A DNA stretch of 64,000 nucleotides from Pseudomonadota bacterium (GCA_013285445.1 CP053448.1:2773530-2837529), one strand, 5' to 3'. Positions 37,204 through 48,709 are shown, counted from the first letter of the stretch. Translations and numbers: made by a program. The notes: a model not told the origin generated them from the letters alone.

Positions 37204-37853
37204 CGTTGCACTTCCTCCAGATCGGCATGAATTTTGAACAGCCGGTGCCCGCGCTGCGCATACTTGCGCTCGAACGGGCTGACCGGTTCATCAGGGACGA
37301 ACGATACCACCCTCACGTCGACGGTTCCGGCCAGCGCCAGCGCGCGGGCAAACTCACGCGCGTAGATCTCGAAGTTCGTGCGCAGTTCCAGCTCTCCGCC
37401 CAGTTGCAGCAGGATCGGAAAAACCGGGTGGGCATGCCAACGGCGCCCGATATGGGCCGCCTTCGGCCAGGGATTGGGGTAGAACAGACAGTGGCGGCTC
37501 ACGGGCCAGCCGCGGGCCCGAATCAGGCGCCATAGATCGGCGAGCTCGGCCCGCACGAGCCTGGCATTGTCCGGGAGATGCGGGTGGCGCTGCAGACGAA
37601 CTTCGCTCTTGTCGACTCCGACCACCACTGCCTCGGGATGAACGCGCGCCAGCCGCACCGTCGACCAGCCCGTGCCGCAGCCGGAATCGAGAATGACCGG
37701 CTGCGAGACATCGATCCCCAGGGCCAGCTGCTCAAAGGCCTGGCGAGTATGGGCGCGAATCGGCTGACGCCACCGGGTGGCCATGTGCCGGCGGACGATC
37801 GAGACCAGCCGCGGGTGGATGTCGTCTTGATTGCTTGCGACTGCTGATGCCAT
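37200..37853 (-). CDS. TrmB-like methyltransferase, divergent
   Basis: 217 residues of the tRNA (guanine46-N7)-methyltransferase family by overall order of motifs: SAM site LDSGCGTGWSTVRLA, LFYPNPWPKAAHIGRR, LELRTNFEIYAREF and C-terminal FERKYAQRGH. In typical TrmB the second and third motifs read PDPWPK and ATDxxxY, and here both aspartates are asparagine. It therefore may be an inactive or re-purposed paralogue. It is cotranslated with the exported methyltransferase-like gene. ATG 37853, no strong ribosome-binding site. Confidence 0.7.
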   Translation of the reverse strand: MASAVASNQDDIHPRLVSIVRRHMATRWRQPIRAHTRQAFEQLALGIDVSQPVILDSGCGTGWSTVRLARVHPEAVVVGVDKSEVRLQRHPHLPDNARLVRAELADLWRLIRARGWPVSRHCLFYPNPWPKAAHIGRRWHAHPVFPILLQLGGELELRTNFEIYAREFARALALAGTVDVRVVSFVPDEPVSPFERKYAQRGHRLFKIHADLEEVQR

Positions 37854-37903
37854 GCCCGAAGACCAGCCCTGTAGTGGCGGCTGCCGGCGTGTCCGGCGGC
37901 GAC

Positions 37904-39151
37904 TCAGAACAGTATGCGCAGCAGCGCGAAAAAGGCAACCGACAACAGCGCGCCGGCAGGAATGGTCACAATCCAGGACATGAAAATCGAACCGACGGTT
38001 TTGAGATTGATGGCGGCAATGCCGCGGGCCATGCCCACACCGAGAATGGCGCCGACCACCGTATGGGTGGTTGAAATAGGCAGCCCGGTTCCCGATGCCA
38101 CGACAATTGTGGCGGCGGCCGCCAGTCCGGCTGCGAAGCCGCGACTGGGCGTAAGATCGGTGATGTTGTTACCAACCGTGGCGATCACCCGGTGGCCATA
38201 GGTCGCCAGTCCCAGCACGATTCCAACGCCGCCAAGCACCAGGATCCATACCGGCACGATGGCGCTTTGTTCGACGCTGCCGTTCAAGGCAATGCTGACC
38301 ACGGCGGCAACCGGACCGATGGCGTTGGCCACATCGTTGGAACCATGCGCGAAGGCCATCGAGCAGGCGGTGACCACCATGAGCACGCCAAAGATCCGCT
38401 CGACGGTGTAGAAATGGAAATCGGTGTCACGCAGATCAACCGCCGGGATACGGATGATCACGACGGCACCGACGATTGCAATCAGGGCGCCAATGCTGGT
38501 CGCGAGCAGGTAGGATTCACCAACGGTCAGTTCGATGCCGATGTGTTTGAGGCCCTTGAAGACGGTCACGAGGGTCATGAAGAAACCGACCAGGAAGATA
38601 TATGCGGGCACGTAGCGCCGCGCTGCAAGCAGCGGATCGGCGCGCTCGAGCACCAGCCGCCGAACGCTGGTAAACAGCAGCCAGGCAATCACGCCGGCCA
38701 GGACCGGGCTGACCACCCAGCTCATGACGATGCGTCCGACCTGGTCCCACTGCACGGCCGACACACCGATTCCGATGGCCGCAAATCCGACCACCGCACC
38801 GATGATCGTGTGGGTGGTGGAAACCGGCCAGCCGCGGGCAGAGGCAACCAGCAGCCAGGTGCCGGCGGCAAGCAGCGAAGCCAGCATTCCCAGGATCAGC
38901 AACTCGGGCTGGTCGTGCAGCAAACTTGCATCGACAATGCCCTTGCGAATGGTGCTGGTCACCCCACCGCCGGCCAGCACGGCACCGGCGAACTCGAACA
39001 TGGCGGCAATCAGGATCGCCTGCCAGATGGTGATGGCCCGGGAACCCACCGATGGCGCCATGGCGTTGGCGACATCGTTGGCGCCGATACCCCAGGCCAT
39101 GAACAGGCCAAACGCAGCCGCCAGCCCGATATAGAGAAGGGCCAGTTCCAT
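37904..39151 (-). CDS. Low-affinity inorganic phosphate transporter, Pit family
   Basis: 415 residues, about ten membrane helices, with the two PiT signature repeats: GIGANDVANAMAPSVG near the N-terminus and AHGSNDVANAIGPVA in the second half. It should import metal-phosphate coupled to protons in the inner membrane. The ATG at 39151 begins MELALLYIGLAAAFGLF directly before the first helix; upstream frame has no membrane character. It is downstream of, and on the same strand as, the DUF47 partner gene, though separated by 347 bases. Confidence 0.92.
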   Translation of the reverse strand: MELALLYIGLAAAFGLFMAWGIGANDVANAMAPSVGSRAITIWQAILIAAMFEFAGAVLAGGGVTSTIRKGIVDASLLHDQPELLILGMLASLLAAGTWLLVASARGWPVSTTHTIIGAVVGFAAIGIGVSAVQWDQVGRIVMSWVVSPVLAGVIAWLLFTSVRRLVLERADPLLAARRYVPAYIFLVGFFMTLVTVFKGLKHIGIELTVGESYLLATSIGALIAIVGAVVIIRIPAVDLRDTDFHFYTVERIFGVLMVVTACSMAFAHGSNDVANAIGPVAAVVSIALNGSVEQSAIVPVWILVLGGVGIVLGLATYGHRVIATVGNNITDLTPSRGFAAGLAAAATIVVASGTGLPISTTHTVVGAILGVGMARGIAAINLKTVGSIFMSWIVTIPAGALLSVAFFALLRILF

Positions 39152-39498
39152 CAGCCGTCCCCGAGCCTGGAACCGCTGGCGCGGCGGATCCGGATGATGC
39201 CGGAAGGCCCGGGGCCGTTCCAGGCCGAACCACGATTCTCGCCCGCCTGCCGCGCAACTCCGGCAGGCTGCGCCGGGCCTGTCGGCTCGGGTCTCGGCCA
39301 CTCCTGTGCATGGGCCGCGGGTTTGCGTGATCGGCTATCCCGCATGCTTGAGGCGTTCGCTCGATGGCCGCAAGGGCGGGTATCGGAAGGAGGCGATTCC
39401 TGACCGACTCCGGGAACGGGCTGCAGAGCTGACCGGGAACGGCTTTTGGCCCGAACAAGGAACCGCCGAGGACATTTGAAGTGCACGCTCCATGCAAG
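39152..39498. other. Intergenic stretch between DUF47 and Pit genes, no gene seen
   Basis: 347 bases without a credible gene on either strand. I see no long inverted repeat. The usual pairing of these two genes is tight, so the gap may hold a separate promoter for the transporter, but no promoter elements were convincing. Confidence 0.5.
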
Positions 39499-40179
39499 TT
39501 AGCGTGCAATCATCAGGTGCAGGCGACTGCCAACCCGCTGAGCCAGATCGCCGAGATCACCGGTCCAGTCGATCACCTTGTATAGAAACATGACGTCGAT
39601 CGAGGGGAGCGTCTTTTCGATCTCGAACAGTCGGGCGCGCAGCTCGACCTGCAGGCTGTCGCTGTCGTTCTCGATCTGGTCGAGCTCCTTGATCATGCCC
39701 ATCACCAGATCAATCTCACTGCCGCGAAAGCCGGTCTCGAACAACTCATCGAGTTCGTTGACGGTTTTACGCGCCTGCTGGACTGCATCAAGACTGCGCT
39801 CGACAAAACTCAGATACAGGCCCTGAAGCGCATCGGGCACCCGCATCCGGCGGCCCATCATCAAACCTGAGATATCGCGCGCCTTGTTGGCGATGCGGTC
39901 CTGAACCGACAGCATTTCCAGCACGTCGGTGCGGGCGACCGGCATGAACAAACCGCTGGGGAGATTCAGTCGCAGCTCACGCTTGAGATCGTCGGCGGCA
40001 TGCTCGAGCTCGACGATGCGCTTGCGGCTTGCGGCGGCTTCATCCCATTGACCGGCGTAGGTGGCCTGAATGAAATTGGGCAGTTCCAGCGCACAGCACG
40101 CCGCCTGTTCGAAATGCTGCTGCAGCGGGCGCACCGGGGATTTTCCGAACACCCGCGAGATGTAGCCGGTTGGACACAT
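39499..40179 (-). CDS. DUF47/PhoU-like phosphate transport accessory protein
   Basis: 226 residues, helical, with the E/D-rich repeats of the PhoU-related DUF47 family (TIGR00153). Examples are VELEHAADDLKRELRLNL in the first half and DQIENDSDSLQVELRARL in the second, the positions that bind metal in PhoU bundles. These proteins are found next to Pit transporters and are thought to regulate them. ATG 40179 with AGAAGGGA 7 bases upstream. Cytoplasmic, no signal or membrane segment. Confidence 0.9.
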   Translation of the reverse strand: MCPTGYISRVFGKSPVRPLQQHFEQAACCALELPNFIQATYAGQWDEAAASRKRIVELEHAADDLKRELRLNLPSGLFMPVARTDVLEMLSVQDRIANKARDISGLMMGRRMRVPDALQGLYLSFVERSLDAVQQARKTVNELDELFETGFRGSEIDLVMGMIKELDQIENDSDSLQVELRARLFEIEKTLPSIDVMFLYKVIDWTGDLGDLAQRVGSRLHLMIAR

Positions 40180-40335
40180 TGGACGATCCCTTCTGACAGG
40201 CTGCCGCTGACGGCAGCGGCGAAATCGCGGGGCATTGTAACAATAGTGTCATGTCACCGTCATATTCATGGCCCGCGCACGACCATGTCGGCGCCTGAAC
40301 AGGCACCGGACTAATAGTCAGTCAGAAGCGGGGAA

Positions 40336-40410
40336 TGGTGGGCCGTGAAGGACTCGAACCTTCAACCAATAGGTTAAAAGCCTACTGCTCTACCATTGAG
40401 CTAACGGCCC
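40336..40410 (-). tRNA. tRNA-Lys (anticodon TTT)
   Basis: Reading the minus strand from 40410: acceptor GGGCCGT, D-arm GCTCAATGGTAGAGC, anticodon arm TAGG-CTTTTAA-CCTA with anticodon TTT, T-arm GGTTCGAGTCC, acceptor ACGGCCC, discriminator A and an encoded CCA (40338-40336). It closely resembles E. coli tRNA-Lys. Confidence 0.97.
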
Positions 40411-40465
40411 GACGACAGCAAGCCGGCAATGATAGCCAACTCTGGCGATCGGCTCAACCAGTTAT

Positions 40466-40738
40466 GGAGCCTCTGGACAACTCTGCGCGGAGCGCGTTTC
40501 TGTCGCAAATGCCGCAGATCGTGTGGTGCGACTCGAGTGACAGTAGCCGTAGCTACGGCCGAGGGGCGCAACGCGCGAGATGCGGCATTTGCGACGAAAC
40601 CCTGCGCGACGGGTCTTTGCGGGCAACCCGCTGCGTTTCGGCTCACTCATTTGGAATGACCAAACCACGCTCGCCGAAGCCACACCGGGTCATCCCGCAA
40701 AGACCCGTCGCGCCCGCGCAGAGTGGTTCAGAGGCTCC
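40466..40738. repeat. 273-bp three-hairpin palindromic element, copy 3
   Basis: Outer arms 40466-40490 and 40714-40738 pair at 23 of 25 positions. First inner stem: 40502-40516 with 40581-40595 (15 perfect), extended by GTTTC/GAAAC at 40496-40500 and 40596-40600. Second inner stem: 40604-40623 with 40694-40713 (20 perfect), containing TTCGGC/GCCGAA and an apical TTTGG-AATGA-CCAAA. The element is flanked by TTAT on both sides (40462-40465, 40739-40742). The plan and length match copies 1 and 2, but the sequence is much more diverged. It lies between tRNA-Lys and the SCP2 gene. Confidence 0.75.
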
Positions 40739-40762
40739 TTATGCTCCGTGCATTTTCCGGAT

Positions 40763-41104
40763 TCAGAGGTTGAAACCGAATACCGGGCCGAGCTTTTGCG
40801 CCAGCATGACGTTGCCGCCAGCCTTGATCTGTCCGGACATGAAAGCCGACAGCGCGCCCTTTTCACCGCGCCCGAGCTCCAGCCACACCGGTTCGGCAAT
40901 GGTCAGCGTGACGCTTGGCTCGTCGACTTGCCCCGGCTCGACCGAGCACTTGCCGTTATCGACTTTCACCAGCCAGTCGGCCGGCTGGTCGTCTCCGAGA
41001 TCGGTGATATGGAACTGGAAGGTTGCCTCCAGAGTCTCGGCTGCGCCAGCCTGGAAGCGGTTTTCCAGATCGTTGAACAGTGCGGTTGCGGTTTGATAGT
41101 TCAT
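40763..41104 (-). CDS. SCP2 sterol-binding domain protein
   Basis: 113 residues, a stand-alone SCP2 domain (lipid-binding fold): DWLVKVDNGKCSVEPG, then VTLTIAEPVWLELGRGEKGALSAFMSGQIKAGGNVMLAQKL matches the conserved C-terminal half. It probably binds fatty acyl or terpenoid-CoA chains in the cytoplasm. It lies 42 bases after atuH on the same strand and may be the last gene of that operon, which suggests a role in carrying the hydrophobic pathway intermediates. Confidence 0.88.
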   Translation of the reverse strand: MNYQTATALFNDLENRFQAGAAETLEATFQFHITDLGDDQPADWLVKVDNGKCSVEPGQVDEPSVTLTIAEPVWLELGRGEKGALSAFMSGQIKAGGNVMLAQKLGPVFGFNL

Positions 41105-41146
41105 GAGGTTCTCCGGTTTAAGGGTCAGGGGTTGCGCCTCAGCGCT

Positions 41147-42959
41147 TCAATATCCCAGGTCGGCATTTTTCAGGTTCTGCTCGTGCTCGTCAGTCAGGGG
41201 CGTGTAGGTGTCGTGACCGGGCAGGCGGATCCAGAGCGGGTCTTCGACCTGCGCGCGATCGAAGCCTTCGCGCTTCAGATCGGCCTTGACGAATTTGAAC
41301 GTGCCCGTGGCGTCGAGCGACTCGACCTGGCGCAGAAACACGGGAATGGCATAATCAGCAAGGTGGTTGCGGAACTGCTCGGCCAGGCCAGCGATGACCC
41401 GCTCGACCGTGACCGCAGGGGCCAGCCGGAAGGCGAGCATACCGGCACGACCCTCGGCGCCGGGCACTTCAACGCCGTAGGCGACCGCCTGCTCGATTTC
41501 AGCCAGCGCCATGGCGACCGACTCGACTTCGGTCGTGGCCACGTTCTCCCCGCGCCAGCGATAGGTATCCCCGAGACGATCGACGAAGCGCGCATGCCGG
41601 AATCCCAGGTCCATGAGCAGGTCGCCGGTGTTGAACCAGGCATCGCCTGACTCGAAGGCATTGCGAATCAGTTTTTCCTCGCTGGCCGCCTGATCGGTAT
41701 AGCCGTCGTAGGGATAGGACTCGGTCACTTTGCCGATCAGCAGACCGACCTCGCCCGGCCCGACCCGAATCAGCCAACCCTCGGCCGTGCGCCGCAGCTC
41801 GCCGGTCTCGGGGTCACAGGCAACCAGTGCGTAGTCGGCTGGGCAGAACCCCACGGTGCGGTTCTGGTTGAAAATATTGAAAAAAGCGATGTTGGCCTCG
41901 CTGGCGCCGTAGAGCTCGTAGACCCGCTCGATGCCGAATCGCTGCTTGAACTCGCACCAGATATCCGGCCGCAGTCCATTGCCCACCATGACACGGGCAG
42001 CGTGATCACGATCCCGCGCGGAGGTCGGCTGATTGAGCAGAAACCGGCACAGCTCGCCGATATAGACAAAACCGCTGGCCCGGTTGGCGCGCATCTCATC
42101 GAAAAAACCCGAGGCCGAAAAGCGTCGCCCGATGGCCAGACAGGCGCCGGTCGCGGCACAGGCCGACCAGCCAACCGCCAGGGCAGTGTTGTGATAGAAC
42201 GGCAGCACGTTGTAGAGGGCCTGGCCGGGTTTCAGACCCAGCGCCATGTACCCGAACGCGCCCATGGCCTTGATCCAGCGGATATGGCGGATGACGGCAG
42301 CCTTGGGCAGGCCAGTGGTTCCGGATGTAAACACATAGAAACATTCATCGCCGAGCCGGACCGCGGCCGTTGCGGCCGGATTGACGCAGGGATAGCCGTC
42401 CAGTTCCGCCAGCAAATCACGCCAGCCTTCGGGCGGGCGATCGTCCGGACAGTCCGCCACCCACAGCAGCGCTTCCGGCGAGCTCGCGCGGACCAAGTCA
42501 GCGCTGGCTTGCCAGGTGCCCACGGCGTCAGCGCCGACAATCATCACGCGTGCCGGCGCCAGGTTCAGGCAATGCGCCAGCGCCGGCGGCGGCAGGCGGT
42601 GATTGTGCACGACTGCAACCGCACCCAGCTTGACAATGCCGGCAACAGACATAATCAGCGCCGGGCCGTTCTCCATCAGCACGCCCACCCGGTCACCGTG
42701 GCCGATGCCGGCCTCGGCCAGCCGGTGAGCGATACGGTTGGCACGATCGTTAAGCTCGGCGTGGCTGATGTCCTGGCCTTCGAATCGCAGCGCCGGTCGG
42801 TCGGCGTGGCGGCGGGCATTGTCCTCGAGCACCGAGCCGATCGAGTAACGACGGTCGACCGCTCCGGTGTTGGTCAGCCGGTGTCCGCGCACAACCTGCG
42901 GCAGACGACCCACCAGCGGCAGGGCGCCGCGGACAAGCGAAGACCATCGAATCCGGTTC

Positions 42960-42970
<11 letters not shown>
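41147..42970 (-). CDS. atuH: Acyl-CoA synthetase of the acyclic terpene cluster (AtuH-like)
   Basis: 607-residue AMP-forming long-chain/very-long-chain acyl-CoA synthetase. The ATP/AMP motif is YVFTSGTTGLPKAA, followed by YELYGASEANIAF and the hinge/acyl motif TGDLLMDLGFRHARFVDR. It should activate the terpenoid acid (citronellate/geranate) or a chain-shortened product to its CoA thioester. The name rests on position: it is the terminal enzyme gene of a cluster in the same order as Pseudomonas atuA-H. The start overlaps the atuF stop by 11 bases. It resembles FadD6/FATP-type enzymes, so fatty acids may also be substrates. Confidence 0.82.
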
Positions 42971-44920
<1,950 letters not shown>

Positions 44921-44921
<1 letters not shown>

Positions 44922-45730
44922 CAGGATTCGGGTTTCCTTCTCGCCTCCAGCCAGTCGGGCCGGCGTTTCTCCATGAATGCGCGAGTGCCTTCGATGGCTT
45001 CCGCGCCCATTGCGGCTTCGGCGAAGATGCGGGCACCCCGGTCGAGGAGTTCGGCGGTCGGGCTGTCGACGGTGGCGCGCAATAGCGCCTTGGTCTGTCG
45101 CGAGGCGTCCGGCGCACAGCGCCGGATCTGATCCACGGTTTGAGTCAACATGAGCTCCAGGGCTTCGCTGTTGTCGGCCAGGACATGGGCCAGGCCGATG
45201 CGGAAGGCCTCGTCGCCATGGATACGCGTGCCGGTCAGCGCCAGGCGGCGAGCCTCAGACAGTCCGACCCGACCGACGACGAAAGGTATGATCTGTGCCG
45301 GCGGCAGTCCCAGCGTGACCTCGGGCAGGCCGAGTCTGGCCTGGCGCGTCATCAAGCAGACATCGGCCACACAGGCCAGCCCTACACCACCGCCGAAAGC
45401 CGAACCGTCCACGCCAGCCACGACCGTCCTGGAGCTGGCATCCAGGCTTTCGATCAGACGGCCGAACCTGCGGTTGATCGCCGCCATGGCCTCGGGATCG
45501 TCGCCGGCCTCGACCCGTGCGGCAGCCATGTCGGCCAGATCGGCCCCGGCACAGAAGTGCCCGCCGGCCCCGACCAGCACGACGGTCTGCACGGCCCCGT
45601 CGCTCTCGGCTTGCTCAATCGCCTGCTCCAGCTCGGCAACCATCTGCCGCGACAGCGCATTGCGCGCTTCCGGGCGATTCAGCGTGATCCAAAAACAACC
45701 GTTTTCAATCCGGGTTTTCAACGTCTTCAT
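44921..45730 (-). CDS. atuE: Enoyl-CoA hydratase, probable isohexenylglutaconyl-CoA hydratase
   Basis: 269-residue crotonase-fold protein. The oxyanion-hole segments are GAGGHFCAGADLADM and VDGSAFGGGVGLACVADVC, and the LGLPEVTLGLPPAQIIPFV stretch is typical of the methylglutaconyl/isohexenylglutaconyl hydratase branch. In the Atu pathway it hydrates the carboxylated product before cleavage to 7-methyl-3-oxo-6-octenoyl-CoA. ATG 45730. The 149 bases separating it from atuD carry a heptamer repeat tract. Confidence 0.8.
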
Positions 45731-45854
45731 GGCTTGTTTCTACTGTTTACGGTTTACGGCACTCAAAGGCAGCCTGCGGGTTCCAACCAACCGGCCCGAA
45801 CCCAAAGCGCCCCCAAACACTTCTCGCCTCCACTTTCCACCCCCATCCCGTTCA

Positions 45855-45891
45855 CCCTTTAACCTTTCGCCTTCAGCCTTTAGCCTTTCGG
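45855..45891. repeat. Degenerate CCTTTCG-type heptamer tract, atuE-atuD gap
   Basis: On the plus strand: about five units of the form CCTTTAA, CCTTTCG, CCTTCAG, CCTTTAG, CCTTTCG. The tract covers the last codons and TAA stop of atuD. Related tract at 47062-47090. Confidence 0.7.
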
Positions 45892-47031
45892 CAGAATGCC
45901 CATCTGCTTGCAGATGATCGCCAGCATGATTTCATCGGCGCCACCACCGATCGAGACCAGGCGGTTGTCGCGATAGGCGCGCGCGACCACCGACTCCCAC
46001 ATGTAACCCTGACCGCCCCAGTACTGCATGCAGGCATCGGCGACTTCACGCGACAGGCGACCGGCCTTGAGCTTGGCCATCGACGCCAGGCGAGTGGCAT
46101 CACCGCCGCCGACGTGGACCTCGCAGGCCGAATAGACCAGGGCCCTGAGCGCCTCGATTTCGGTGGCCAGTTCGGCCAGGCGGTAGTGCACCACCTGGTT
46201 TTCGAGCACGGGCTTGCCGAAGGCAGTGCGGCTGCGGGTATAGTCGATCGTTTCGTTGATCAGCAACTCCAGGCCCTTGAGCGTGCTGGCCGCGCCCCAC
46301 AGGCGCTCTTCCTGGAACTGCAGCATCTGGTACATGAACCCCAGACCTTCCTCGCCGATGCAGAAGCGCTGCGGCACCCGCACATCATCGAAAAAAACCT
46401 GTGCGGTATCCGACGAGCGCATGCCAAGCTTGTCCAGCGGGCTGGAGCGGGTGATTCCGGCGGCATCGGTCGGCACCACGATCAGCGACTTGTCGTTGTG
46501 ACGGCTATCGCCGCCGGTCTTGGCCAGCAGGCAGATCCAGTCGGCCTGCAGGCCGTTGGTCATCCACATCTTGGTGCCGTTGATAACGTAGTCATCATCG
46601 GCTTTCTTGGCCGTGGTCTTGATATTGGCAACATCCGAGCCGGCGTGCGGTTCGCTCACGCCCAGACCGACCACCATCCGACCGGCAATGGTGGGCGCGA
46701 GAAACTCGCGCTTGAGCTCGGCGGATCCAAAGCGGGCCAGCGCCGGTGTTGCCATGTCGGTCTGCACGCCAATGGCCATGGGCACCGCACCGCAGCGGGC
46801 GGCCCCCAGCTCCTCGGCCATCACGATCGAATAGCTGAAGTCCAGGCCCATGCCGCCGTACTCTTCGGGCTTGGTAATGCCCAGCAGACCCAACTCGCCC
46901 AGTTTCCCGAACAGCTCATGGGCCGGAAACCGGCCGGCCGCTTCCCAGGCATCAACGTGGGGGTTGATTTCGGATTCCACGAAGCGTGCCACGGTGCGGC
47001 GCAGCTCGCGATGTTCGTCAGTCCATTTCAT
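45880..47031 (-). CDS. atuD: Acyl-CoA dehydrogenase, probable citronellyl-CoA dehydrogenase
   Basis: 383-residue FAD-dependent acyl-CoA dehydrogenase with the family's conserved blocks: GVSEPHAGSDVANIKTTA, LGMRSSDTAQVFFDDVRVP, YTRSRTAFGKP and the C-terminal QYWGGQGYMWESVVARAYRD. It would oxidise citronellyl-CoA to geranyl-CoA. The ATG at 47031 begins MKWTDEHREL; the frame extends upstream through the repeat tract and atuC shadow. Unlike every other junction of the cluster, both its borders are non-overlapping and carry CCTTTCG-type repeats. Confidence 0.82.
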   Translation of the reverse strand: MKWTDEHRELRRTVARFVESEINPHVDAWEAAGRFPAHELFGKLGELGLLGITKPEEYGGMGLDFSYSIVMAEELGAARCGAVPMAIGVQTDMATPALARFGSAELKREFLAPTIAGRMVVGLGVSEPHAGSDVANIKTTAKKADDDYVINGTKMWMTNGLQADWICLLAKTGGDSRHNDKSLIVVPTDAAGITRSSPLDKLGMRSSDTAQVFFDDVRVPQRFCIGEEGLGFMYQMLQFQEERLWGAASTLKGLELLINETIDYTRSRTAFGKPVLENQVVHYRLAELATEIEALRALVYSACEVHVGGGDATRLASMAKLKAGRLSREVADACMQYWGGQGYMWESVVARAYRDNRLVSIGGGADEIMLAIICKQMGILPKG

Positions 47032-47061
47032 GTTCGTTGACTCATTAGGTTTGCCAGTTCT

Positions 47062-47090
47062 CCCTTTCACCTTTCGCCTTTCGCCTTTTT
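47062..47090. repeat. CCTTTCG heptamer tract, atuD-atuC gap
   Basis: Four units CCTTTCA, CCTTTCG, CCTTTCG, CCTTTTT on the plus strand, between the stop of atuC and the start of atuD. Same unit as at 45855-45891. Confidence 0.75.
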
Positions 47091-47095
47091 GAACC

Positions 47096-48709
47096 TCAAA
47101 ACCGCGCCACGCCAAAGCTGTTGGGTCGAAGCTCGCGCACGGCGGCTTCGGCACACAGGTTCAGGCAAAGCCCGAGCACGCGGCGGGTGTCGCGCGGATC
47201 GATGATGCCGTCATCCCATAGTCGGGCGGTGGCAAACAGCGCGCTCGACTCGGCATCGATCTTGTCGCGGATCTGCCCGGTGATCATCTCCAGCACGGCC
47301 GGATCGACGGGTTCACCGGCGCGGGCATGCTTCTGTTCGGTAATGATGGCCATGACCCGGGCCGCCTGCTCGCCACCCATTACACCAATGCGCGCGTTTG
47401 GCCAGGCAAAGATGAAGCGCGGGTCCAGACCGCGTCCGCACATGCCGTAGTTGCCGGCACCAAACGAGCCGCCGACCAGCACGGTGAGTTGGGGAACCGT
47501 CGCATTGGCCACCGCCTGAATCATCTTCGAGCCATGCTTGACGATGCCGTGCTGCTCGGCGTCACTGCCGACCATGTAGCCGGTCGTATTCTGCAGGTAG
47601 ACCAGCGGCCTGCCGGACTGGCAGCACAGCTGGATGAACTGTGCGGCCTTGGTCGCCCCATGGGTGGTGATGGGGCCGTTGTTACCAATCATGCCGACCT
47701 CATGACCCTCTATGGCCGCAAAGCCACACACCGTCTGCTCGTCGTAGCTGCGCTTGAAATCGAGAAACATCGAACCATCCGCCAGGCGCGCCACGATCTC
47801 ACGCACATCGTAGGGCCGTCGCGGGTCGGTCGGTACGATACCGAGCAGTTCTCCGGCATCGAACAGCGGCGGCTCGGCATCCGGCCTGGACAGCCGTTTG
47901 CCAAAGCGCGGCACGAGCGTTCCGGCGATCAGGCGCGCCTGACGAATACCATCCGCATCGTCAACCGCGGTCCACTCGGCGGTGCCGGTGGTGGTGGCAT
48001 GCATGTCCGCTCCGCCCAGCGACTCGTCATCGGCCGCTTCTCCCGTGGCCGCCTTGACCAGCGGCGGCCCGGCCAGGTAGACGCGGGCGCGATCCCGAAC
48101 CATCACCACATAGTCCGACAGGCCGGGCACATAGGCCCCGCCAGCGGTGGCGTTGCCGTGCACGACAGTGATCTGCGGGATACCGGCCGCCGAGAGTCGC
48201 GCCTGGTTGGCGAACGACCGGGCGCCCTCGACAAACAGCTCGGACTGGTAGTTGAGATTGGCGCCGCCGGACTCGAGCAGACTGATCATGGGCAGGCGGT
48301 TTTCCAGCGCAATCTGCTGCAACCGCAACCCCTTCTTCAGTCCGATCGGCGAAATCGTGCCGCCCTTGATGGCGCTGTTGGAGGCCGTCACTACCGCCGG
48401 CATGCCGGCGACCTCGCCGATGCCGGCGATCGAACCACCACCGGCAGTCGATCCGTCGCGGTCGTCGTACATGCGGTAACCGGCCAGATCGCACAGCTCG
48501 ATGAACGCGGCACCGGGATCGAGCAGCAGGCCGAGACGTTCGCGCGGCAGCAGCTGCCCGCGCCGCTCAAACTTCTCGCGAGCGCCGTCCTCGCGTTCGC
48601 CTATCGCGTCTCGTATCGCCTTGATCCGGCCAATTTGCTCGAGCATCTGCTCACGGTTGGCGACAAACTCATCGCCGCGAGTATCGATGGTCGATTGCAG
48701 CGCGGTCAT
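47096..48709 (-). CDS. atuC: Geranyl-CoA carboxylase beta subunit (carboxyltransferase)
   Basis: 537-residue carboxyltransferase of the acyl-CoA carboxylase family. N-terminal half: AVVTASNSAIKGGTISPIGLKK and the oxyanion loop GNATAGGAYVPGLSDY. C-terminal half: LVYLQNTTGYMVGSDAEQHG and VGGSFGAGNYGMCGRG. It transfers CO2 from carboxybiotin on AtuF to geranyl-CoA. The GNATAGGAYVPGL segment differs from what I recall of methylcrotonyl enzymes (CTAGGAYVPAM), supporting the Atu reading. The start overlaps the atuB stop by 4 bases. Confidence 0.84.
   Translation of the reverse strand: MTALQSTIDTRGDEFVANREQMLEQIGRIKAIRDAIGEREDGAREKFERRGQLLPRERLGLLLDPGAAFIELCDLAGYRMYDDRDGSTAGGGSIAGIGEVAGMPAVVTASNSAIKGGTISPIGLKKGLRLQQIALENRLPMISLLESGGANLNYQSELFVEGARSFANQARLSAAGIPQITVVHGNATAGGAYVPGLSDYVVMVRDRARVYLAGPPLVKAATGEAADDESLGGADMHATTTGTAEWTAVDDADGIRQARLIAGTLVPRFGKRLSRPDAEPPLFDAGELLGIVPTDPRRPYDVREIVARLADGSMFLDFKRSYDEQTVCGFAAIEGHEVGMIGNNGPITTHGATKAAQFIQLCCQSGRPLVYLQNTTGYMVGSDAEQHGIVKHGSKMIQAVANATVPQLTVLVGGSFGAGNYGMCGRGLDPRFIFAWPNARIGVMGGEQAARVMAIITEQKHARAGEPVDPAVLEMITGQIRDKIDAESSALFATARLWDDGIIDPRDTRRVLGLCLNLCAEAAVRELRPNSFGVARF

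Noticed and set aside
40335..41096. Open frame spanning tRNA-Lys, the 273-bp element and the SCP2 gene
   Set aside because: It crosses a tRNA and a palindromic repeat in its first half, so it cannot be a real protein gene.
45855..47090. CRISPR array
   Set aside because: The repeated units are 7 bases, contiguous and degenerate; there are no spacers, and no CRISPR-like array was seen anywhere in the window.
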